A stretch of 64,000 nucleotides of DNA. Origin: Lactobacillus sp. MRS-253-APC-2B (GTDB taxonomy: Bacteria; Bacillota; Bacilli; Lactobacillales; Lactobacillaceae). The stretch is taken from the NCBI RefSeq assembly GCF_012843675.1, contig NZ_JABAFO010000002.1, forward strand, positions 1 to 64,000. The letters are read 5' to 3'. A program made the position numbers and the translations under genes. The notes below the pieces were generated by a model. It was given only the letters and a program-made list of their open reading frames with translations, had not been told where the DNA came from and did not search any database. Below, piece after piece: positions 53,259 through 64,000 of the stretch (its first letter is position 1; every line of letters starts with the position of its first letter).

Positions 53259-56200
53259 GTGAAGTTATCACGACACGAGCTGTTTGAGCATCTGTTGGAT
53301 CAACTAAAGATGGATAAAAATGATCCGGCCTTTAAGGATGGCAAGATCAAGCAGGTAATCGTTCACCGCAAGTCCAAATGCTGGGAATTTGACATTGTAT
53401 TGCGCAAGGTCATGCCTTATGCATTATTCCGGCAGTTCATCTCGGCTTTGCAGATGAGCTTTAGCCAGCTGGCCGGCGTTAATGCCAAAGTCAGGATCGT
53501 TACGCCAACCGATGAATTGGATGGCAAGGCAGTTGTTGACTACTGGTCATACGTGGTTGATGCCGAAGTCGGCGAATCGCCAATGGCACGCGAGGTCTGT
53601 TCAAAAACGATCCCCGAAGTCGATGGCAATCGCGTTCAGCTGCTGTTGGAAAACGAGGCCATCAAGGACTTTTTCGTTAAGAATCTGCTGAGTGCGATTG
53701 AAGAAGGCTATCAAAAAGTCGGTTTTCCACAGTTTCGAATTCATCCCTTAGTCGATCAGTCGGCTTCTGAACAAAAAATCAAAGAGCTCAAGGCCAAACA
53801 GCAGCAACAAGACCAAGAGCTGGTAAAAAAGGCCATGGAACGACTGCAGCAGCAAAAGGCCGAAAAAAAGCAGCAGGATAATTCGCTGCCTGACCTGGGT
53901 GATGGTCCGTTGGTGATTGGCAAGCCGATCAATCCCAAGGAACCGGTTCGGCGGATGGCTGAGATCACGGAAGAAGAGCGCAACGTGGTCGTTGAAGGAT
54001 ACGTGTTCTCCAAAGAAGTCCGTGAGCTGCGCAGTGGTCGCCAGCTGCTGATCTTAGAGGTAACCGACTACACATCATCATTTGCAATCAAGAAATTTTC
54101 CAACAACAAAGAAGACGAGGCTAAGTTTGCGGCGATCAAGGAAGGCGAATGGATCAAGGCACGCGGCCCGGTTCAAGAAGACACTTACATGCGTGATTTG
54201 ACGATCATGGCCTATGCGATTCAACAAGTCAGCCATCCTGCCAGAAAAGACAACGCGGAAGGTGAAAAGCGCGTTGAATTACATCTGCATACCACGATGA
54301 GTACGATGGATGCCACCAACTCAATTTCCGACTACATCAAACAGGCTGAAAAATGGGGGATGAAGGCTATTGCCGTAACCGATCATGCTGGCGTGCAGGC
54401 TTTCCCCGAGGCGTTTAACGCCAGCCATGACAAAAAAGGCAATGCCAAGATCAAGATTTTATATGGTGTGGAAGCCAATGTCGTTGACGATGGGATTCCT
54501 TTGGTCTACAACGAAAACCACGATGAGCTTTTAGGCAACACGTATGTCATCTTTGACGTGGAAACAACGGGGCTTTCAGCGATCTACGATAAGGTGATTC
54601 AATTATCGGCCGTCAAGATGCGTGATGGTGAGGTGTTAGACTCGTTTAACCAGTTTATCGATCCGGGCTTCCCGCTTTCTGAACAAACCAAGGAACTGAC
54701 CAAGATTACTGACGAAGACGTTAAGGGATCCAAGTCGGAAACCGAAGTCTTTCAAATGTTCCAAGACTTTTGTGCGGGCTGCCTGCTGGCTGGACACAAC
54801 GTCAGCTTTGATATGGGCTTTTTGAATACCGGCTATGAGCGTGATGGCTTGCCGCGGATTACAGCTCCGGTGATCGATACTTTGCCATTGGCGCGCTTTT
54901 TGCACCCAGAAATGCACCGGTTTACGCTGGATACTTTGAGCCGTAAGTTTAAGGTTGGACTTGATCACCACCACCGGGCCGACCACGATGCCGAGGCAAC
55001 GGGACACTTGCTGCACATCTTTTTAAGAGATGCTGAAAAGCGCTACGATGCCAAGTACGTCGATGATTTGAACAAGCATATGTCGGATAATGGCGCTTAT
55101 CGTCATGGGCGACCGTTTCATGCGACGATCTTTGCTCAGAATCGTGATGGCTTAAAGAATCTCTACAAACTGGTCTCTTTGGCCAACGTTAAGTACTTTT
55201 ACCGGGTACCACGGATTCCGCGCAGCGTGTTGGATCATTACCGCGATGGACTTTTGATTGGGACGGCCTGCTCAAGAGGCGAAGTTTTTACCGCCATGAT
55301 GGAAAAAGGCTACACGGATGCCAAGCAAAAAGCACAATACTATGACTTTATTGAGGTTCAGCCCAAGCCAAACTACGCGCCTTTGATTGAACAGCAGATT
55401 ATCTCAAACACCGCGCATCTGGAAGACATCATCAAAAATATGGTCAAATTGGGTGCCGACCTGGATAAGCCGGTGGTGGCAACGGGTGATGCACACTATC
55501 TCAATCCAGAAGACAAGATCTATCGCCACATTTTGATCAACTCACAAGGTGGCGCCAACCCACTCAACCGGACCCGTCGGCCAGACGTACCATTTAGAAC
55601 GACTGATGACATGCTCAAGCAGTTTGCCTTTTTAGGTGAAGAAAAGGCCCACGAGATTGTCGTGGAAAACACCAATCGCTTGGCCGACTCAATTGAAGAA
55701 ATGCGGCCAGTGCAAGATTCGCTGCACACACCGAACATGAAGGGCGCCAATGAAGAATTGGCCAGGCGGACCTGGGATACCGCGCATGCCTGGTATGGCG
55801 ATCCATTGCCAAAGCTAGTTAAGGATCGTGTCGAATTGGAATTAAATTCGATCATCGGCAACGGGTACGCAGTTATCTATCTGATTGCCCAGCGCCTGGT
55901 AGCCAAGTCCAATAAAGACGGTTATCTGGTTGGCTCGCGTGGTTCGGTTGGATCATCAGTCGTGGCCAACCTGGCCGGAATTACCGAGGTTAACGCCTTT
56001 CCGCCGCATTATCGCTGTCCCAACTGTCAATACAGCCACTTCTACACAAAAGGTGAGTACAGCTCGGGCTTTGATATGCCAGATAAGGACTGCCCTAAAT
56101 GTGGGACTTTGATGATTAAAGACGGTCATGACATTCCGTTCCAGACTTTCCTTGGCTTTAAGGGTAATAAGGTTCCCGATATCGATCTGAACTTTTCTGG

Positions 56201-57596
56201 CGACTACCAGCCGATCGCGCATAACTACATGAAGGTGCTCTTTGGTGAAAAGAACGTTTATCGGGCCGGGACGATCGGTACGGTGGCTGACAAGACAGCT
56301 TATGGCTACGTCAAGGCCTTTGAACGCGATACTGAGCAGCAGTTCCGTGGTGCCGAAGAGGATCGTCTGGCCAAAGGTGCAACCGGCGTTAAGCGGACGA
56401 CCGGTCAGCACCCAGCCGGAATTATTATCGTACCGGATGACATGAGCATCTATGACTTTACGCCGGTGCAGTATCCAGCTGATGATCAAAACGCAGCCTG
56501 GGAGACGACACACTTTGATTTCCATTCAATCCACGACAACATTTTGAAGATGGATATTTTGGGTCATGATGATCCAACCATGATTCGTTTTTTGCAAGAC
56601 CTTTCTGGTGTCAATCCACAGACGATTCCAATGGATGATCCTGGGGTGATGAGTCTGTTTTCCAGTCCCGACATCTTGGGTGTTACTGAAGAACAGATTC
56701 AAAGTAAAACTGGGACCTTGGGATTGCCAGAATTCGGGACCCGCTTCGTACGGGGAATGCTGGACGATACGCACCCGAAGAACTACTCACAGCTGTTGCA
56801 GATCTCTGGTCTTTCGCACGGGACTGGGGTGTGGCTGGACAACGCTCAAGAACTGATCAAAAACGGTACTGCTACGATTGCCAACGTTATCGGTTGTCGT
56901 GACAACATCATGACCGACTTGATCCACTATGGTCTGGATTCAGAAACGTCATTCCAGGTCATGGAGCACGTGCGTAAAGGGCGCGGGATTCCAGAAGAAT
57001 GGCAAGAAAAGATGCTGCAGGCGGGCGTGCCGCAATGGTATCTGGATTCTTGTCTGAAGATCCAATACATGTTCCCGCGGGCGCACGCGGCAGCTTATGT
57101 TTTGATGGCGCTGCGGATTGCCTACTTTAAGGTCTACTTCCCATTGGTATACTACGCCGCCTATTTCTCGGTGCGGGCCGATGACTTTGACGTAGTCGCC
57201 ATGGCGCATGGTAAGGATGCCGTCAAGGCGCGCATGCAGCAGATCAACGACCAGGGCAATGAAGCCAGTGCCAAGGATAAGAGTCTGCTGACGATTTTGG
57301 AATTGGCCAATGAAATGCTGGAACGCGGCTACAACTTTGAGATGGTTGATCTGAATCGTTCCGATGCTACGGACTGGCTGATTGATGGCAATTCATTGAT
57401 TGCACCGTTTCGAGCTATTCCTGGACTGGGGGTCAACGTTGCCAAGCAGATCGTAGCCGCCCGGGCCCAGCGACCGTTCCTTTCCAAAGAAGATCTTTCC
57501 GAGCGCGGTAAAGTTTCACAGACTTTGATTGAGTTTATGACAGCTAACCATGTCTTAGACGACTTGCCGGATGAAAATCAGCTTAGTCTGTTTTAA
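53259..57596 (+). CDS. polC: DNA polymerase III alpha subunit, PolC type
   Basis: The 1445-residue replicative polymerase of low-GC Gram-positives. In order: N-terminal and OB domains (to about 330), PHP domain part 1 ([15 protein letters not shown], about 343), inserted DnaQ-like 3'-5' exonuclease ([12 protein letters not shown], about 430, to [11 protein letters not shown], about 583), PHP part 2, a zinc finger (CPNCQYSH...CPKCG, about 918-950), palm with [11 protein letters not shown] (about 970), and a helix-hairpin-helix end ([19 protein letters not shown]). GTG start behind AGAGGAG. Full length. Confidence 0.98.
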   Translation: MKLSRHELFEHLLDQLKMDKNDPAFKDGKIKQVIVHRKSKCWEFDIVLRKVMPYALFRQFISALQMSFSQLAGVNAKVRIVTPTDELDGKAVVDYWSYVVDAEVGESPMAREVCSKTIPEVDGNRVQLLLENEAIKDFFVKNLLSAIEEGYQKVGFPQFRIHPLVDQSASEQKIKELKAKQQQQDQELVKKAMERLQQQKAEKKQQDNSLPDLGDGPLVIGKPINPKEPVRRMAEITEEERNVVVEGYVFSKEVRELRSGRQLLILEVTDYTSSFAIKKFSNNKEDEAKFAAIKEGEWIKARGPVQEDTYMRDLTIMAYAIQQVSHPARKDNAEGEKRVELHLHTTMSTMDATNSISDYIKQAEKWGMKAIAVTDHAGVQAFPEAFNASHDKKGNAKIKILYGVEANVVDDGIPLVYNENHDELLGNTYVIFDVETTGLSAIYDKVIQLSAVKMRDGEVLDSFNQFIDPGFPLSEQTKELTKITDEDVKGSKSETEVFQMFQDFCAGCLLAGHNVSFDMGFLNTGYERDGLPRITAPVIDTLPLARFLHPEMHRFTLDTLSRKFKVGLDHHHRADHDAEATGHLLHIFLRDAEKRYDAKYVDDLNKHMSDNGAYRHGRPFHATIFAQNRDGLKNLYKLVSLANVKYFYRVPRIPRSVLDHYRDGLLIGTACSRGEVFTAMMEKGYTDAKQKAQYYDFIEVQPKPNYAPLIEQQIISNTAHLEDIIKNMVKLGADLDKPVVATGDAHYLNPEDKIYRHILINSQGGANPLNRTRRPDVPFRTTDDMLKQFAFLGEEKAHEIVVENTNRLADSIEEMRPVQDSLHTPNMKGANEELARRTWDTAHAWYGDPLPKLVKDRVELELNSIIGNGYAVIYLIAQRLVAKSNKDGYLVGSRGSVGSSVVANLAGITEVNAFPPHYRCPNCQYSHFYTKGEYSSGFDMPDKDCPKCGTLMIKDGHDIPFQTFLGFKGNKVPDIDLNFSGDYQPIAHNYMKVLFGEKNVYRAGTIGTVADKTAYGYVKAFERDTEQQFRGAEEDRLAKGATGVKRTTGQHPAGIIIVPDDMSIYDFTPVQYPADDQNAAWETTHFDFHSIHDNILKMDILGHDDPTMIRFLQDLSGVNPQTIPMDDPGVMSLFSSPDILGVTEEQIQSKTGTLGLPEFGTRFVRGMLDDTHPKNYSQLLQISGLSHGTGVWLDNAQELIKNGTATIANVIGCRDNIMTDLIHYGLDSETSFQVMEHVRKGRGIPEEWQEKMLQAGVPQWYLDSCLKIQYMFPRAHAAAYVLMALRIAYFKVYFPLVYYAAYFSVRADDFDVVAMAHGKDAVKARMQQINDQGNEASAKDKSLLTILELANEMLERGYNFEMVDLNRSDATDWLIDGNSLIAPFRAIPGLGVNVAKQIVAARAQRPFLSKEDLSERGKVSQTLIEFMTANHVLDDLPDENQLSLF

Positions 57597-57669
57597 CGCT
57601 AAGCATTTTAGCTGACTGGGTAGCTGATCATTATTTAGCTAGCGTAGAAATGGCAAATTTGGCTTATGG

Positions 57670-57698
57670 TTGCTAAGTATGAACAAAGATGCTATACT
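57670..57698 (+). promoter_or_regulatory. Promoter of the rimP-nusA-infB operon
   Basis: TTGCTA (57670-57675), 17 bases, TATACT (57693-57698). Confidence 0.75.
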
Positions 57699-57722
57699 AT
57701 CAATAGTGAATAACTCGTTAGG

Positions 57723-57751
57723 GAGTGAGCAGCAATGCTCGCTCTTTTTAT
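57723..57751 (+). terminator. Leader terminator (attenuator) before rimP
   Basis: GAGTGAGC (57723-57730) pairs with GCTCGCTC (57737-57744), followed by TTTTTATT, between the promoter and rimP. Transcripts must pass it to reach nusA. As NusA itself strengthens termination, this is a plausible autoregulation point (inference). Confidence 0.75.
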
Positions 57752-57776
57752 TGCAATGAAATTGGAGGTGGCGGAT

Positions 57777-58253
57777 TTGAGCAGTACGGTAGTTGACGCG
57801 GTTGAAAAGCTGGTTGAGCCGATCCTGGCTGAGCATAACTTTGAGCTGTATGATATCGAATTTGTCAAAGAGGGACAGAGCTGGTATCTAAGAGTCTATA
57901 TCGATAAAGAAGGCGGTATTACGCTGGAAGACTGTGCCACGGTCAGTGATCAGCTGAGCGAGGCTTTGGACAACGTTGACCCTGACCCGATTCCCCAGGC
58001 ATACTTTTTAGAGGTATCCTCACCGGGTGCGGAACGGCCCTTGAAAAAAGAAAGCGACTATCAGCGAGCATTGAACGACTATATTCACGTCTCGCTGTAT
58101 CAAGCGGTGGACGGACGCAAGGTCTATGAGGGCACGATGACGGATCTGACGCCTGACAGCTTGACGCTGGATTATCTGGATAAGACGCGACACAAAACGA
58201 TTACGTTGGATCGTAAAAAAATTGCCAAGGCACGTTTGGCAATCAAGTTTTAA
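57777..58253 (+). CDS. rimP: Ribosome maturation factor RimP
   Basis: A 158-residue factor for assembly of the 30S subunit. N-terminal domain [44 protein letters not shown] (about 20-65), then [15 protein letters not shown] (about 76-90), and a C-terminal Sm-like domain. The start is TTG 57777, five bases after GGAGGTGG; earlier ATG codons lie in the leader terminator. First gene of the nusA operon. Confidence 0.95.
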   Translation: MSSTVVDAVEKLVEPILAEHNFELYDIEFVKEGQSWYLRVYIDKEGGITLEDCATVSDQLSEALDNVDPDPIPQAYFLEVSSPGAERPLKKESDYQRALNDYIHVSLYQAVDGRKVYEGTMTDLTPDSLTLDYLDKTRHKTITLDRKKIAKARLAIKF

Positions 58254-58268
58254 CAAAGGAGCAGCAAA

Positions 58269-59492
58269 ATGAGCACTAAGAAGCAAAAGCAAGCACAAGA
58301 ACTGCTTGATGCCATGGACGTCCTGGAAAAGGAAAAGGGCATCAAAAAAGAAGTCATCATCGAGGCATTGACGGATGCTTTGGGAAAGGCCTACAAGACC
58401 AACTACAACGCCAGCAACGTTGAAGTCAAGATCGATGAAAACACGGGTGAGTTCAAGGTCTTCTCTGACAAGACGGTTGTAGAAGAAGTCGAGAACCCTA
58501 AAGAACAAATCAGCCTGCATGATGCTTGGGAAAAGAGTCATGGCTACAGTCTGGGTGACACGTTCCAACAAGAGGTAACGCCACATGACTTTGGTCGTCT
58601 AGCAGCCCAAACGGCTAAGAACATCGTCTTGCAAAAGCTGCGCGAAGCCGAACGTGACCGTGTTATCAACAAGTACGACAAGATGCTGAATGAACTGGTT
58701 GAAGGTGAGGTTTCTCGCGAAGACAACCGCTTCATCTACATCGACTTGGGTGACGGCGTTGAAGCCGGCTTGAGCAAGCGTCAAACGATGCCAAACGAAG
58801 AATACCGCATTCACGATCGCGTTCAGGTCTACATCTACAAGGTAGCCGATGCCAAGCCAATGCAGCAGCCTGATGGTACGCAAAAGCGTCAGTACCGTGG
58901 TCCACTGGTGCTGGTTAGCCGTACGGATCCAGGTATGCTCAAGCGTCTGTTTGAAAAAGAAGTTCCCGAATTAAAGGAACAAAACGGCCCCATCGAATGG
59001 AAGGGCAGTGCACGTGAGGCTGGTGATCGTTCCAAGGTTGCCGTGGCTTCCAAGGACCCTAATATTGATCCGGTTGGTACATGCGTTGGTCCACGGGGGG
59101 CGCGGGTTCAAGCCATTGTTAACCAACTGGGTGGCGAAAACATCGATATCATCGAATACAGCTCCGATCCAGCCGTCTTCATCAAGAATGCTTTGAAGCC
59201 AGCTACGGTTGACCGTCTGGACTTTGATGACAACAACGGTGAAGAAGAAGACACCGGCAGCGTTGATCACGAAGGCAACAAGATCGTCAAGGTTCACCAT
59301 GGCTGCACGGTCTACGTACCAGATGATCAGCTGTCCCTGGCAATCGGCAAGCGCGGTCAAAACGTTCGTCTGGCCGCTCAGCTGACCAAGTACAAGATTG
59401 ACATCAAGCCATCCAGTGAAGCACCATCCGTTGATGATCAGACTGATGATTTTGACGATGATGCTCAAAACGATGCAACCGACGCCGAATAA
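58269..59492 (+). CDS. nusA: Transcription termination/antitermination factor NusA
   Basis: A 407-residue RNA polymerase-associated factor that modulates pausing and intrinsic termination. N-terminal polymerase-binding domain (about 1-125), S1 domain (EGEVSREDNRFIYIDLGDGVEAGLSK, about 135-200), KH1 (DPVGTCVGPRGARVQAIVNQLGGENIDII) and KH2 (LSLAIGKRGQNVRLAAQLTKYKIDI). The acidic tail (about 380-407) is short, and the repeats found in E. coli are absent as in other Firmicutes. AAAGGAG precedes the ATG. Confidence 0.98.
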   Translation: MSTKKQKQAQELLDAMDVLEKEKGIKKEVIIEALTDALGKAYKTNYNASNVEVKIDENTGEFKVFSDKTVVEEVENPKEQISLHDAWEKSHGYSLGDTFQQEVTPHDFGRLAAQTAKNIVLQKLREAERDRVINKYDKMLNELVEGEVSREDNRFIYIDLGDGVEAGLSKRQTMPNEEYRIHDRVQVYIYKVADAKPMQQPDGTQKRQYRGPLVLVSRTDPGMLKRLFEKEVPELKEQNGPIEWKGSAREAGDRSKVAVASKDPNIDPVGTCVGPRGARVQAIVNQLGGENIDIIEYSSDPAVFIKNALKPATVDRLDFDDNNGEEEDTGSVDHEGNKIVKVHHGCTVYVPDDQLSLAIGKRGQNVRLAAQLTKYKIDIKPSSEAPSVDDQTDDFDDDAQNDATDAE

Positions 59493-59541
59493 GACTACAA
59501 TAGAATCTGTATGGAACTAAATTGAGCAGCGGGGTGAAACA

Positions 59542-59838
59542 ATGAAAAAGAGAAAAGTACCGATGCGCAAAGACATCGTTACCTGTGAAATGATGCCCAA
59601 GCGAGAACTGATTCGCGTGGTGCGCAACAAGGAAAACGAAGTCAGCGTGGATCCAACTGGTAAAAAAGCCGGTCGGGGCGCCTACATTGCCGCCGATGTA
59701 AAGATTGCCACGCGGGCCAAAAAGGAGCGCACTTTTGATAAGGCATTCGGCGTCAAGCTGGAAGATGAGTTCTACGACCAGCTGATCGACTATGCTGATC
59801 ACCTGCAAGAACGCATTAAGCTGTTTGGTCACGTTTAA
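59542..59838 (+). CDS. rnpM: YlxR/RnpM family RNA-binding protein
   Basis: A 98-residue basic protein with RKVPMRKDIVTCEMMPKRELIRVVRN and PTGKKAGRGAYIA, the YlxR signature. In Bacillus YlxR (RnpM) binds and modulates RNase P RNA. Conserved position between nusA and ylxQ; the stop codon overlaps the next start (TAATG). Confidence 0.93.
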   Translation: MKKRKVPMRKDIVTCEMMPKRELIRVVRNKENEVSVDPTGKKAGRGAYIAADVKIATRAKKERTFDKAFGVKLEDEFYDQLIDYADHLQERIKLFGHV

Positions 59839-60164
59839 TGACGACTTCCAAACAGCAGCTGCTGAACATGCTGGGACTGGCTCGGCGCGCCGGACAGATT
59901 ACGGCTGGTGAGGGATTGGTCTTAAAGTCCATTCGTGCTCATCAGGCCAGAGTGGTCTTTTTGGCTTGCGATGCCGGTAAATCCACGGTTAAGCAGTTCA
60001 TCAACAAGTGCCAATATTATCAGATACCACTTATCACCATGTTTACCAAGGCCGAATTAAGCCAGGCCATTGGACAAAAGCGCACGGTGATTGCCGTTGA
60101 GCAGGCCGGTTTTGCCAAGCGCATAATCGAACTAGTCAACGACGCTGAAGAAACAACAAACTAA
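59838..60164 (+). CDS. ylxQ: YlxQ family L7Ae-like RNA-binding protein
   Basis: A 108-residue protein of the L7Ae/L30e fold: [46 protein letters not shown]. Relatives bind kink-turn RNA, though YlxQ itself is reported not to need this for growth. ATG overlaps the end of the previous gene by one base. Confidence 0.93.
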   Translation: MTTSKQQLLNMLGLARRAGQITAGEGLVLKSIRAHQARVVFLACDAGKSTVKQFINKCQYYQIPLITMFTKAELSQAIGQKRTVIAVEQAGFAKRIIELVNDAEETTN

Positions 60165-60180
60165 AAAGGAGCGTGATTCG

Positions 60181-62406
60181 ATGGCCAAAGAACGAATTTA
60201 CGAACTAGCCAAAGAGCTGAAGATGCCAAGCAAGGACCTGGTAGACATGGCCAAAAAGGAGGGAATCACGGTAAAAAGTCATATGTCTTCCGTGACCTCA
60301 GAAGAAGCCAACCGTCTGCGCAGCATGGCTAAGGGCGGCAATGCCAACAAGCCAGCTGCCGTAAAGCAGAACAAGCCTAAGCAAGAAAAGACAGCACAGC
60401 CAAAGCGCCAAGAAAACAACAATCGTCCACAAAACCAAAATGGACAAAAGTCATCCAACAACAACCGTAACAACAACGGTAACAACAACCGGGGCGGCAA
60501 TGATGACAGCGGCCGTGGCGTTCACGTTTTCAACAAAAACAAGAACAACAAGAAGAACCGTCGCAACAAAAACAACAAGCATAACAAGAACCAGCGGATG
60601 CGTGAGGTTAAAAAGCAACAACCTACGCAGCGTAAGGATCGTCCACTGCCAGAAGTACTTGAATACACTGAAGGCATGAACGCACAGGATCTGGCTAAGC
60701 TTTTGCACCGGCCAGCTGCCGAGATCATCAAGAAGCTCTTTATGCTGGGCGTCATGGTTAACCAAAACCAATCCCTGGACAAGGACACGATTGAACTGTT
60801 GGCTGCCGACTACGGTATCGAAGCCAAGGAAAAGGTTCAAGAAGATATTGCCGATCTGGACAAGTTCTTTGATCAAGAAAACCAAAACACGGAACACATG
60901 GTTTCTCGGCCACCAGTCGTTACGGTTATGGGTCACGTTGACCACGGTAAGACGACGCTGTTGGACAAGATCCGTCACTCCCACGTTACGGATTCCGAAG
61001 CCGGTGGGATCACCCAGGCAATCGGTGCCTACCAAGTTGACTACAACGGCAAGCTGATTACTTTCCTGGATACGCCAGGTCACGCGGCCTTTACTGAAAT
61101 GCGGGCGCGTGGTGCCAACATCACCGATATTACGGTCTTGGTCGTTGCTGCCGATGACGGGGTTATGCCACAGACGGTTGAAGCCATCAACCACGCCAAG
61201 GCTGCCCACACGCCAATCATCGTTGCCGTTAACAAGGTCGACAAGCCAGGTGCCAATCCAAACCGCGTGATCGAAGAATTGGCTCAATACGAGCTGATTC
61301 CTGAAGACTGGGGTGGCGACACGATCTTCGTCAACATCTCAGCTAAGTTTGGCAAGAACATCGATGAACTGCTCGACATGATCCTGCTGCAGGCCGAAAT
61401 GATGGAATTGAAGGCCAACCCTGATCAAAACGCGGCTGGTTCCGTAGTTGAAGCACGGCTTGATCAAGGTCGTGGTCCCGTAGCCACGTTGCTGGTTCAA
61501 CAAGGTACGATGCATGTCGGTGACCCAATCGTCGTCGGCAATACGTTTGGCCGTGTCCGGACGATGACCAACGAAAACGGTCGTCGCATCAAGGAAGCTA
61601 CGCCATCGACGCCTGTTGAGATTACTGGTTTAAACGATGTGCCAGAAGCCGGAGATCGGTTCGTTGTCTTTGATGATGAAAAGACGGCTCGGGCTGCCGG
61701 TGAAGAACGGGCAAAGCGCGCCTTGGTTGAAGAACGGCAAAAGACTAGCCACGTAACGCTGGACAACCTGTTTGCCACGATGAAGAAGGGTCAGATGAAG
61801 ACGCTGCCAGTAATCATCAAGGCCGACGTGCAGGGTTCCGTTGAAGCCCTGGCTCAGTCACTTGAAAAGATCAAGGTTGACGGCGTTCGCGTTGATATCA
61901 TTCACAAGGCCGTTGGTGCGATTTCTGAATCCGACGTTACCTTGGCCGAAGCTTCCAACGCGGTTATCATCGGCTTTAACGTGCGCCCTACGCCACTGGC
62001 CAAGTCGATGGCTGAATCCAACAACATTGATATTCGGCTGCACCGGGTTATCTACAACGCCATCGAAGAAGTTGAAGATGCCATGAAGGGGATGCTGGAA
62101 CCAGTCTACAAGGAAGAAACGGTTGGTCAGGTTGAAGTTCGCCAGATCTACAAGGCTTCCAAGATTGGTACGATTGCCGGTGGGATGGTTATCGACGGCA
62201 AGATTACTCGTGACTCCAAGGTCCGCTTGATTCGTGACGGCGTGGTCGTTTACGAAGGTGAATTGGGCAGTCTGAAGCGCTTCAAGGATGACGTTAAAGA
62301 AGTCAAGCAAGGCTACGAGTGTGGTCTGACGATTCAAAACTACAACGACATCAAGGAAGGCGACGTAATCGAAGCTTACCAGATGAAGGAAGTTCCCGTT
62401 AAGTAG
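60181..62406 (+). CDS. infB: Translation initiation factor IF-2
   Basis: A 741-residue GTPase that brings fMet-tRNA to the ribosome. IF2_N domains at about 1-50 and 160-215; between them a long Asn/Lys/Arg-rich linker (about 60-150). G domain motifs: GHVDHGKTT (about 252-260), DTPGH (about 298) and NKVDK (about 352). Domains II to IV follow to the C terminus. AAAGGAG precedes the ATG. Confidence 0.98.
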   Translation: MAKERIYELAKELKMPSKDLVDMAKKEGITVKSHMSSVTSEEANRLRSMAKGGNANKPAAVKQNKPKQEKTAQPKRQENNNRPQNQNGQKSSNNNRNNNGNNNRGGNDDSGRGVHVFNKNKNNKKNRRNKNNKHNKNQRMREVKKQQPTQRKDRPLPEVLEYTEGMNAQDLAKLLHRPAAEIIKKLFMLGVMVNQNQSLDKDTIELLAADYGIEAKEKVQEDIADLDKFFDQENQNTEHMVSRPPVVTVMGHVDHGKTTLLDKIRHSHVTDSEAGGITQAIGAYQVDYNGKLITFLDTPGHAAFTEMRARGANITDITVLVVAADDGVMPQTVEAINHAKAAHTPIIVAVNKVDKPGANPNRVIEELAQYELIPEDWGGDTIFVNISAKFGKNIDELLDMILLQAEMMELKANPDQNAAGSVVEARLDQGRGPVATLLVQQGTMHVGDPIVVGNTFGRVRTMTNENGRRIKEATPSTPVEITGLNDVPEAGDRFVVFDDEKTARAAGEERAKRALVEERQKTSHVTLDNLFATMKKGQMKTLPVIIKADVQGSVEALAQSLEKIKVDGVRVDIIHKAVGAISESDVTLAEASNAVIIGFNVRPTPLAKSMAESNNIDIRLHRVIYNAIEEVEDAMKGMLEPVYKEETVGQVEVRQIYKASKIGTIAGGMVIDGKITRDSKVRLIRDGVVVYEGELGSLKRFKDDVKEVKQGYECGLTIQNYNDIKEGDVIEAYQMKEVPVK

Positions 62407-62432
62407 CTTTTAGTCGCCAAAGGAGAACAATT

Positions 62433-62792
62433 ATGCCAAATAAACGCTACCGGGTGGATCGACTGGCTGAACAGATTCAGCGTGAAGTCGATGACATCCT
62501 CTTAAAGCGCGTACGTGATCCACGTGTTCAAGATATCACGATCACGGGCGTTGACGTTACGGGCGACCTGCAGCAGGCAACGATCTATTACAGCCTGCTG
62601 TCTAACAAGGCCAGCGATGGCGAAAAGGCTCAACAAGGTCTGGACAAGGCTAAGGGGCTGATTCGCAGCGAGCTGGGCAGTCGTCTGAACATTTTCAAGA
62701 CTCCAGAGCTCACGTTTAAGCGTGATCCATCGGTTGCTTATGGCAGTCGGATCGACCAATTGATCAACCAGCTGCACAAGCAGGAGCGATAA
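62433..62792 (+). CDS. rbfA: Ribosome-binding factor A
   Basis: A 119-residue KH-like factor for 16S rRNA 5' end maturation. [27 protein letters not shown] at the N terminus and [25 protein letters not shown] near the end are the family blocks. AAAGGAG precedes the ATG. Last gene of the nusA operon, followed by a terminator. Confidence 0.97.
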   Translation: MPNKRYRVDRLAEQIQREVDDILLKRVRDPRVQDITITGVDVTGDLQQATIYYSLLSNKASDGEKAQQGLDKAKGLIRSELGSRLNIFKTPELTFKRDPSVAYGSRIDQLINQLHKQER

Positions 62793-62798
62793 TCAATT

Positions 62799-62835
62799 AA
62801 AAGGGAGCCCAGCTTGTGGCCCCCTTTTATTATTT
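62799..62835 (+). terminator. Terminator after rbfA
   Basis: AAAAGGG-GC pairs with GC-CCCTTTT around a 10-base loop, followed by ATTATTTT. Confidence 0.75.
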
Positions 62836-62858
62836 TAGAAATGAAAGCGGTGAGAATT

Positions 62859-63752
62859 TTGGACGGAATTATTCCATTGTACAAAGAACGCGGGATGACC
62901 AGCTTTGACTGTGTCAGTCGCTTGCGGCGGATTCTGCATACCAAAAAAATCGGCCATTCAGGAACCTTAGATCCAAACGTGGACGGCGTTTTGCCGATCT
63001 GTGTGGGGCAAGCTACCAAAGTCGTTGAATTCTTAATGGCATCGGGTAAACAATACGTCGGAGAGCTTTTAGTTGGCGAGGCTACGACCACGCAGGACCT
63101 GGATGGCGAAGTCGTGGCCCAAAAGCCAGTTACGGCGCCAATTGCTGAAGATACGATCAGGAAAGCCATGCAGGAGCTGACGGGCGATATCGTGCAGATT
63201 CCGCCAATGTATTCGGCAATCAAGGTTAATGGCAAGAAACTCTATGAATACGCACGGGCTGGCGAAACCGTAGAGCGACCAAAACGGCACGTACACATTG
63301 AACGTTTTGAAATGACGGCTTCCAGCTACGATGAAAAAAATCAGCAACAGCGCATCCGCTTTGTCGTGGACTGCAGTAAAGGAACCTATGTAAGAACGCT
63401 GGCGTATGATCTGGCTAAAGAATTGGGTTACCCCGGTGTAATGAGCAGCCTGACGCGGACCAAGAGTGGTGGCTTTGAGTTGGACCAGACCTTGAGTTTG
63501 ACCGACATTCAAGATGCCATGGAAGCTCAGATCATGAACCGCTATGTCTATCCAATGGACTACGCGCTCAAAAGCTATCCCCACGCAGAATTGTCCGATG
63601 CACAATGGAAAAAGGTTCAAAACGGCGGTTGGCTAAGTGATCTGGATACTAAAGATCAAGAAGTTGCGCTGACTTATCAAGGTGAGGTCAAAGCCCTGTA
63701 CCAACTGAAAGATCATGTTTACAAGCCGCTCAAGATGCTGTCGACAAAGTAG
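62859..63752 (+). CDS. truB: tRNA pseudouridine(55) synthase TruB
   Basis: A 297-residue enzyme that makes pseudouridine 55 in the T-loop of tRNAs. Catalytic Asp38 lies in KIGHSGTLDPNVDGVLPICVGQATK; YEYARAGETVERPKR and VDCSKGTYVRTLAYDLAKELG are further blocks. The start is TTG 62859 (MDGIIPLYKERGMTSFD, the family N terminus), behind AAGCGGTGAG; upstream starts lie in the terminator. ribF follows after nine bases. Confidence 0.95.
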   Translation: MDGIIPLYKERGMTSFDCVSRLRRILHTKKIGHSGTLDPNVDGVLPICVGQATKVVEFLMASGKQYVGELLVGEATTTQDLDGEVVAQKPVTAPIAEDTIRKAMQELTGDIVQIPPMYSAIKVNGKKLYEYARAGETVERPKRHVHIERFEMTASSYDEKNQQQRIRFVVDCSKGTYVRTLAYDLAKELGYPGVMSSLTRTKSGGFELDQTLSLTDIQDAMEAQIMNRYVYPMDYALKSYPHAELSDAQWKKVQNGGWLSDLDTKDQEVALTYQGEVKALYQLKDHVYKPLKMLSTK

Positions 63753-63761
63753 GTGGGGTCA

Positions 63762-64000
63762 ATGCAAGTTATCAAAATCCATCATCCCTATGATCCGGAA
63801 CTGATTCCAGAAGGGCCAGTCGTTTTGGCAATGGGCTTTTTTGATGGCATTCATCGTGGTCACCAAGCTGTGATCAAAACAGCGCGCAAAATTGCCGATG
63901 AAAAAGGGGTTCCCTTGGCTGTTTTGACTTATGATCACCGTCCCGAAATCGTCTATCAGCAATATCCAGCTGGCGGCGTTCATTATCTAACGCCACTGCC
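63762..64000 (+). CDS. ribF: Riboflavin kinase/FAD synthetase, partial
   Basis: The first 79 residues of RibF, cut by the window end. It makes FMN and FAD from riboflavin. GPVVLAMGFFDGIHRGHQAVIKTARKIADE is the nucleotide-transferase signature with HxGH-like GIHRGH. ATG 63762 follows GGTGGGG. truB-ribF is a conserved pair. Confidence 0.93.
   Translation, partial: MQVIKIHHPYDPELIPEGPVVLAMGFFDGIHRGHQAVIKTARKIADEKGVPLAVLTYDHRPEIVYQQYPAGGVHYLTPL

Noticed and set aside
60270-60660. Repeat array or CRISPR-like signal in the AAC/AAG-rich stretch of infB
   Set aside because: It is the low-complexity Asn/Lys linker of IF-2, in frame and typical of the family; no spaced repeats exist in the window.

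Overview
The window is a chromosomal segment of a lactic acid bacterium of the family Lactobacillaceae, most likely a Limosilactobacillus-type heterofermenter. Reasons: Gram-positive Shine-Dalgarno sites and frequent GTG/TTG starts, PolC-type DNA polymerase III, the rimP-nusA-ylxR-ylxQ-infB-rbfA operon, lexA next to DUF896 and yneF genes, mevalonate-pathway genes (thiolase, HMG-CoA synthase), two D-lactate dehydrogenases, an oleate hydratase and a PyrR-controlled pyrBC operon. The species cannot be fixed from the sequence alone. None of the eight tRNA genes encodes its CCA end.

Layout. 1-640: seven tRNA genes (Pro, Met, Ile, Glu, fMet, Asp, Phe) and a terminator; the Pro gene is cut by the window edge, and an rRNA operon probably lies upstream. 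0.9-6.4 kb: mscL, a glutamate-cysteine ligase, a C26 gamma-glutamyl hydrolase, and pyrBC behind a PyrR attenuator. 6.4-6.7 kb: a gene-free IS200/IS605-like remnant with two hairpin ends and a structured interior, lying between pyrC and its terminator. 6.8-17.9 kb: an unknown protein, an ACT/UPF0210 pair, a PucR regulator, two multidrug MFS pumps, a phosphoesterase, the second-type S14, and a PTS EIIC plus DUF915 hydrolase pair. 18-20.1 kb: an accessory patch with an unknown membrane protein, a 5'-truncated UDP-GlcNAc 2-epimerase gene and a secreted collagen-like low-complexity protein that looks frameshifted.

20-29 kb: DUF554, dipeptidase, cation/proton antiporter, thiolase, PAP2 phosphatase, tRNA-Ser and oleate hydratase. 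29-32.4 kb: the serine biosynthesis genes serC-serA read leftwards behind a 200-nt leader. That leader encodes a 20-residue peptide with five Ser codons in six positions and a set of mutually exclusive hairpins ending in an intrinsic terminator. It is the most striking feature of the window: a ribosome-mediated attenuator for serine. A histidine-phosphatase gene diverges from it and could be the missing phosphoserine phosphatase. 32.5-42.7 kb: P-type ATPase, a decayed ORF, RNase HI, MarR, B3/B4 protein, HMG-CoA synthase, a PNPOx-like protein, the lexA SOS locus, plsC, and trmN6 with a GIY-YIG gene.

42.8-64 kb is core genome read rightwards: tandem D-lactate dehydrogenase genes, rpsB-tsf-pyrH-frr (translation and UMP kinase), uppS-cdsA-rseP-proS-polC (cell envelope, proline charging, replication), the nusA-infB operon behind its own leader terminator, then truB and the start of ribF. 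Most genes here are separated by intrinsic terminators that coincide with leaders or promoters of the next gene.
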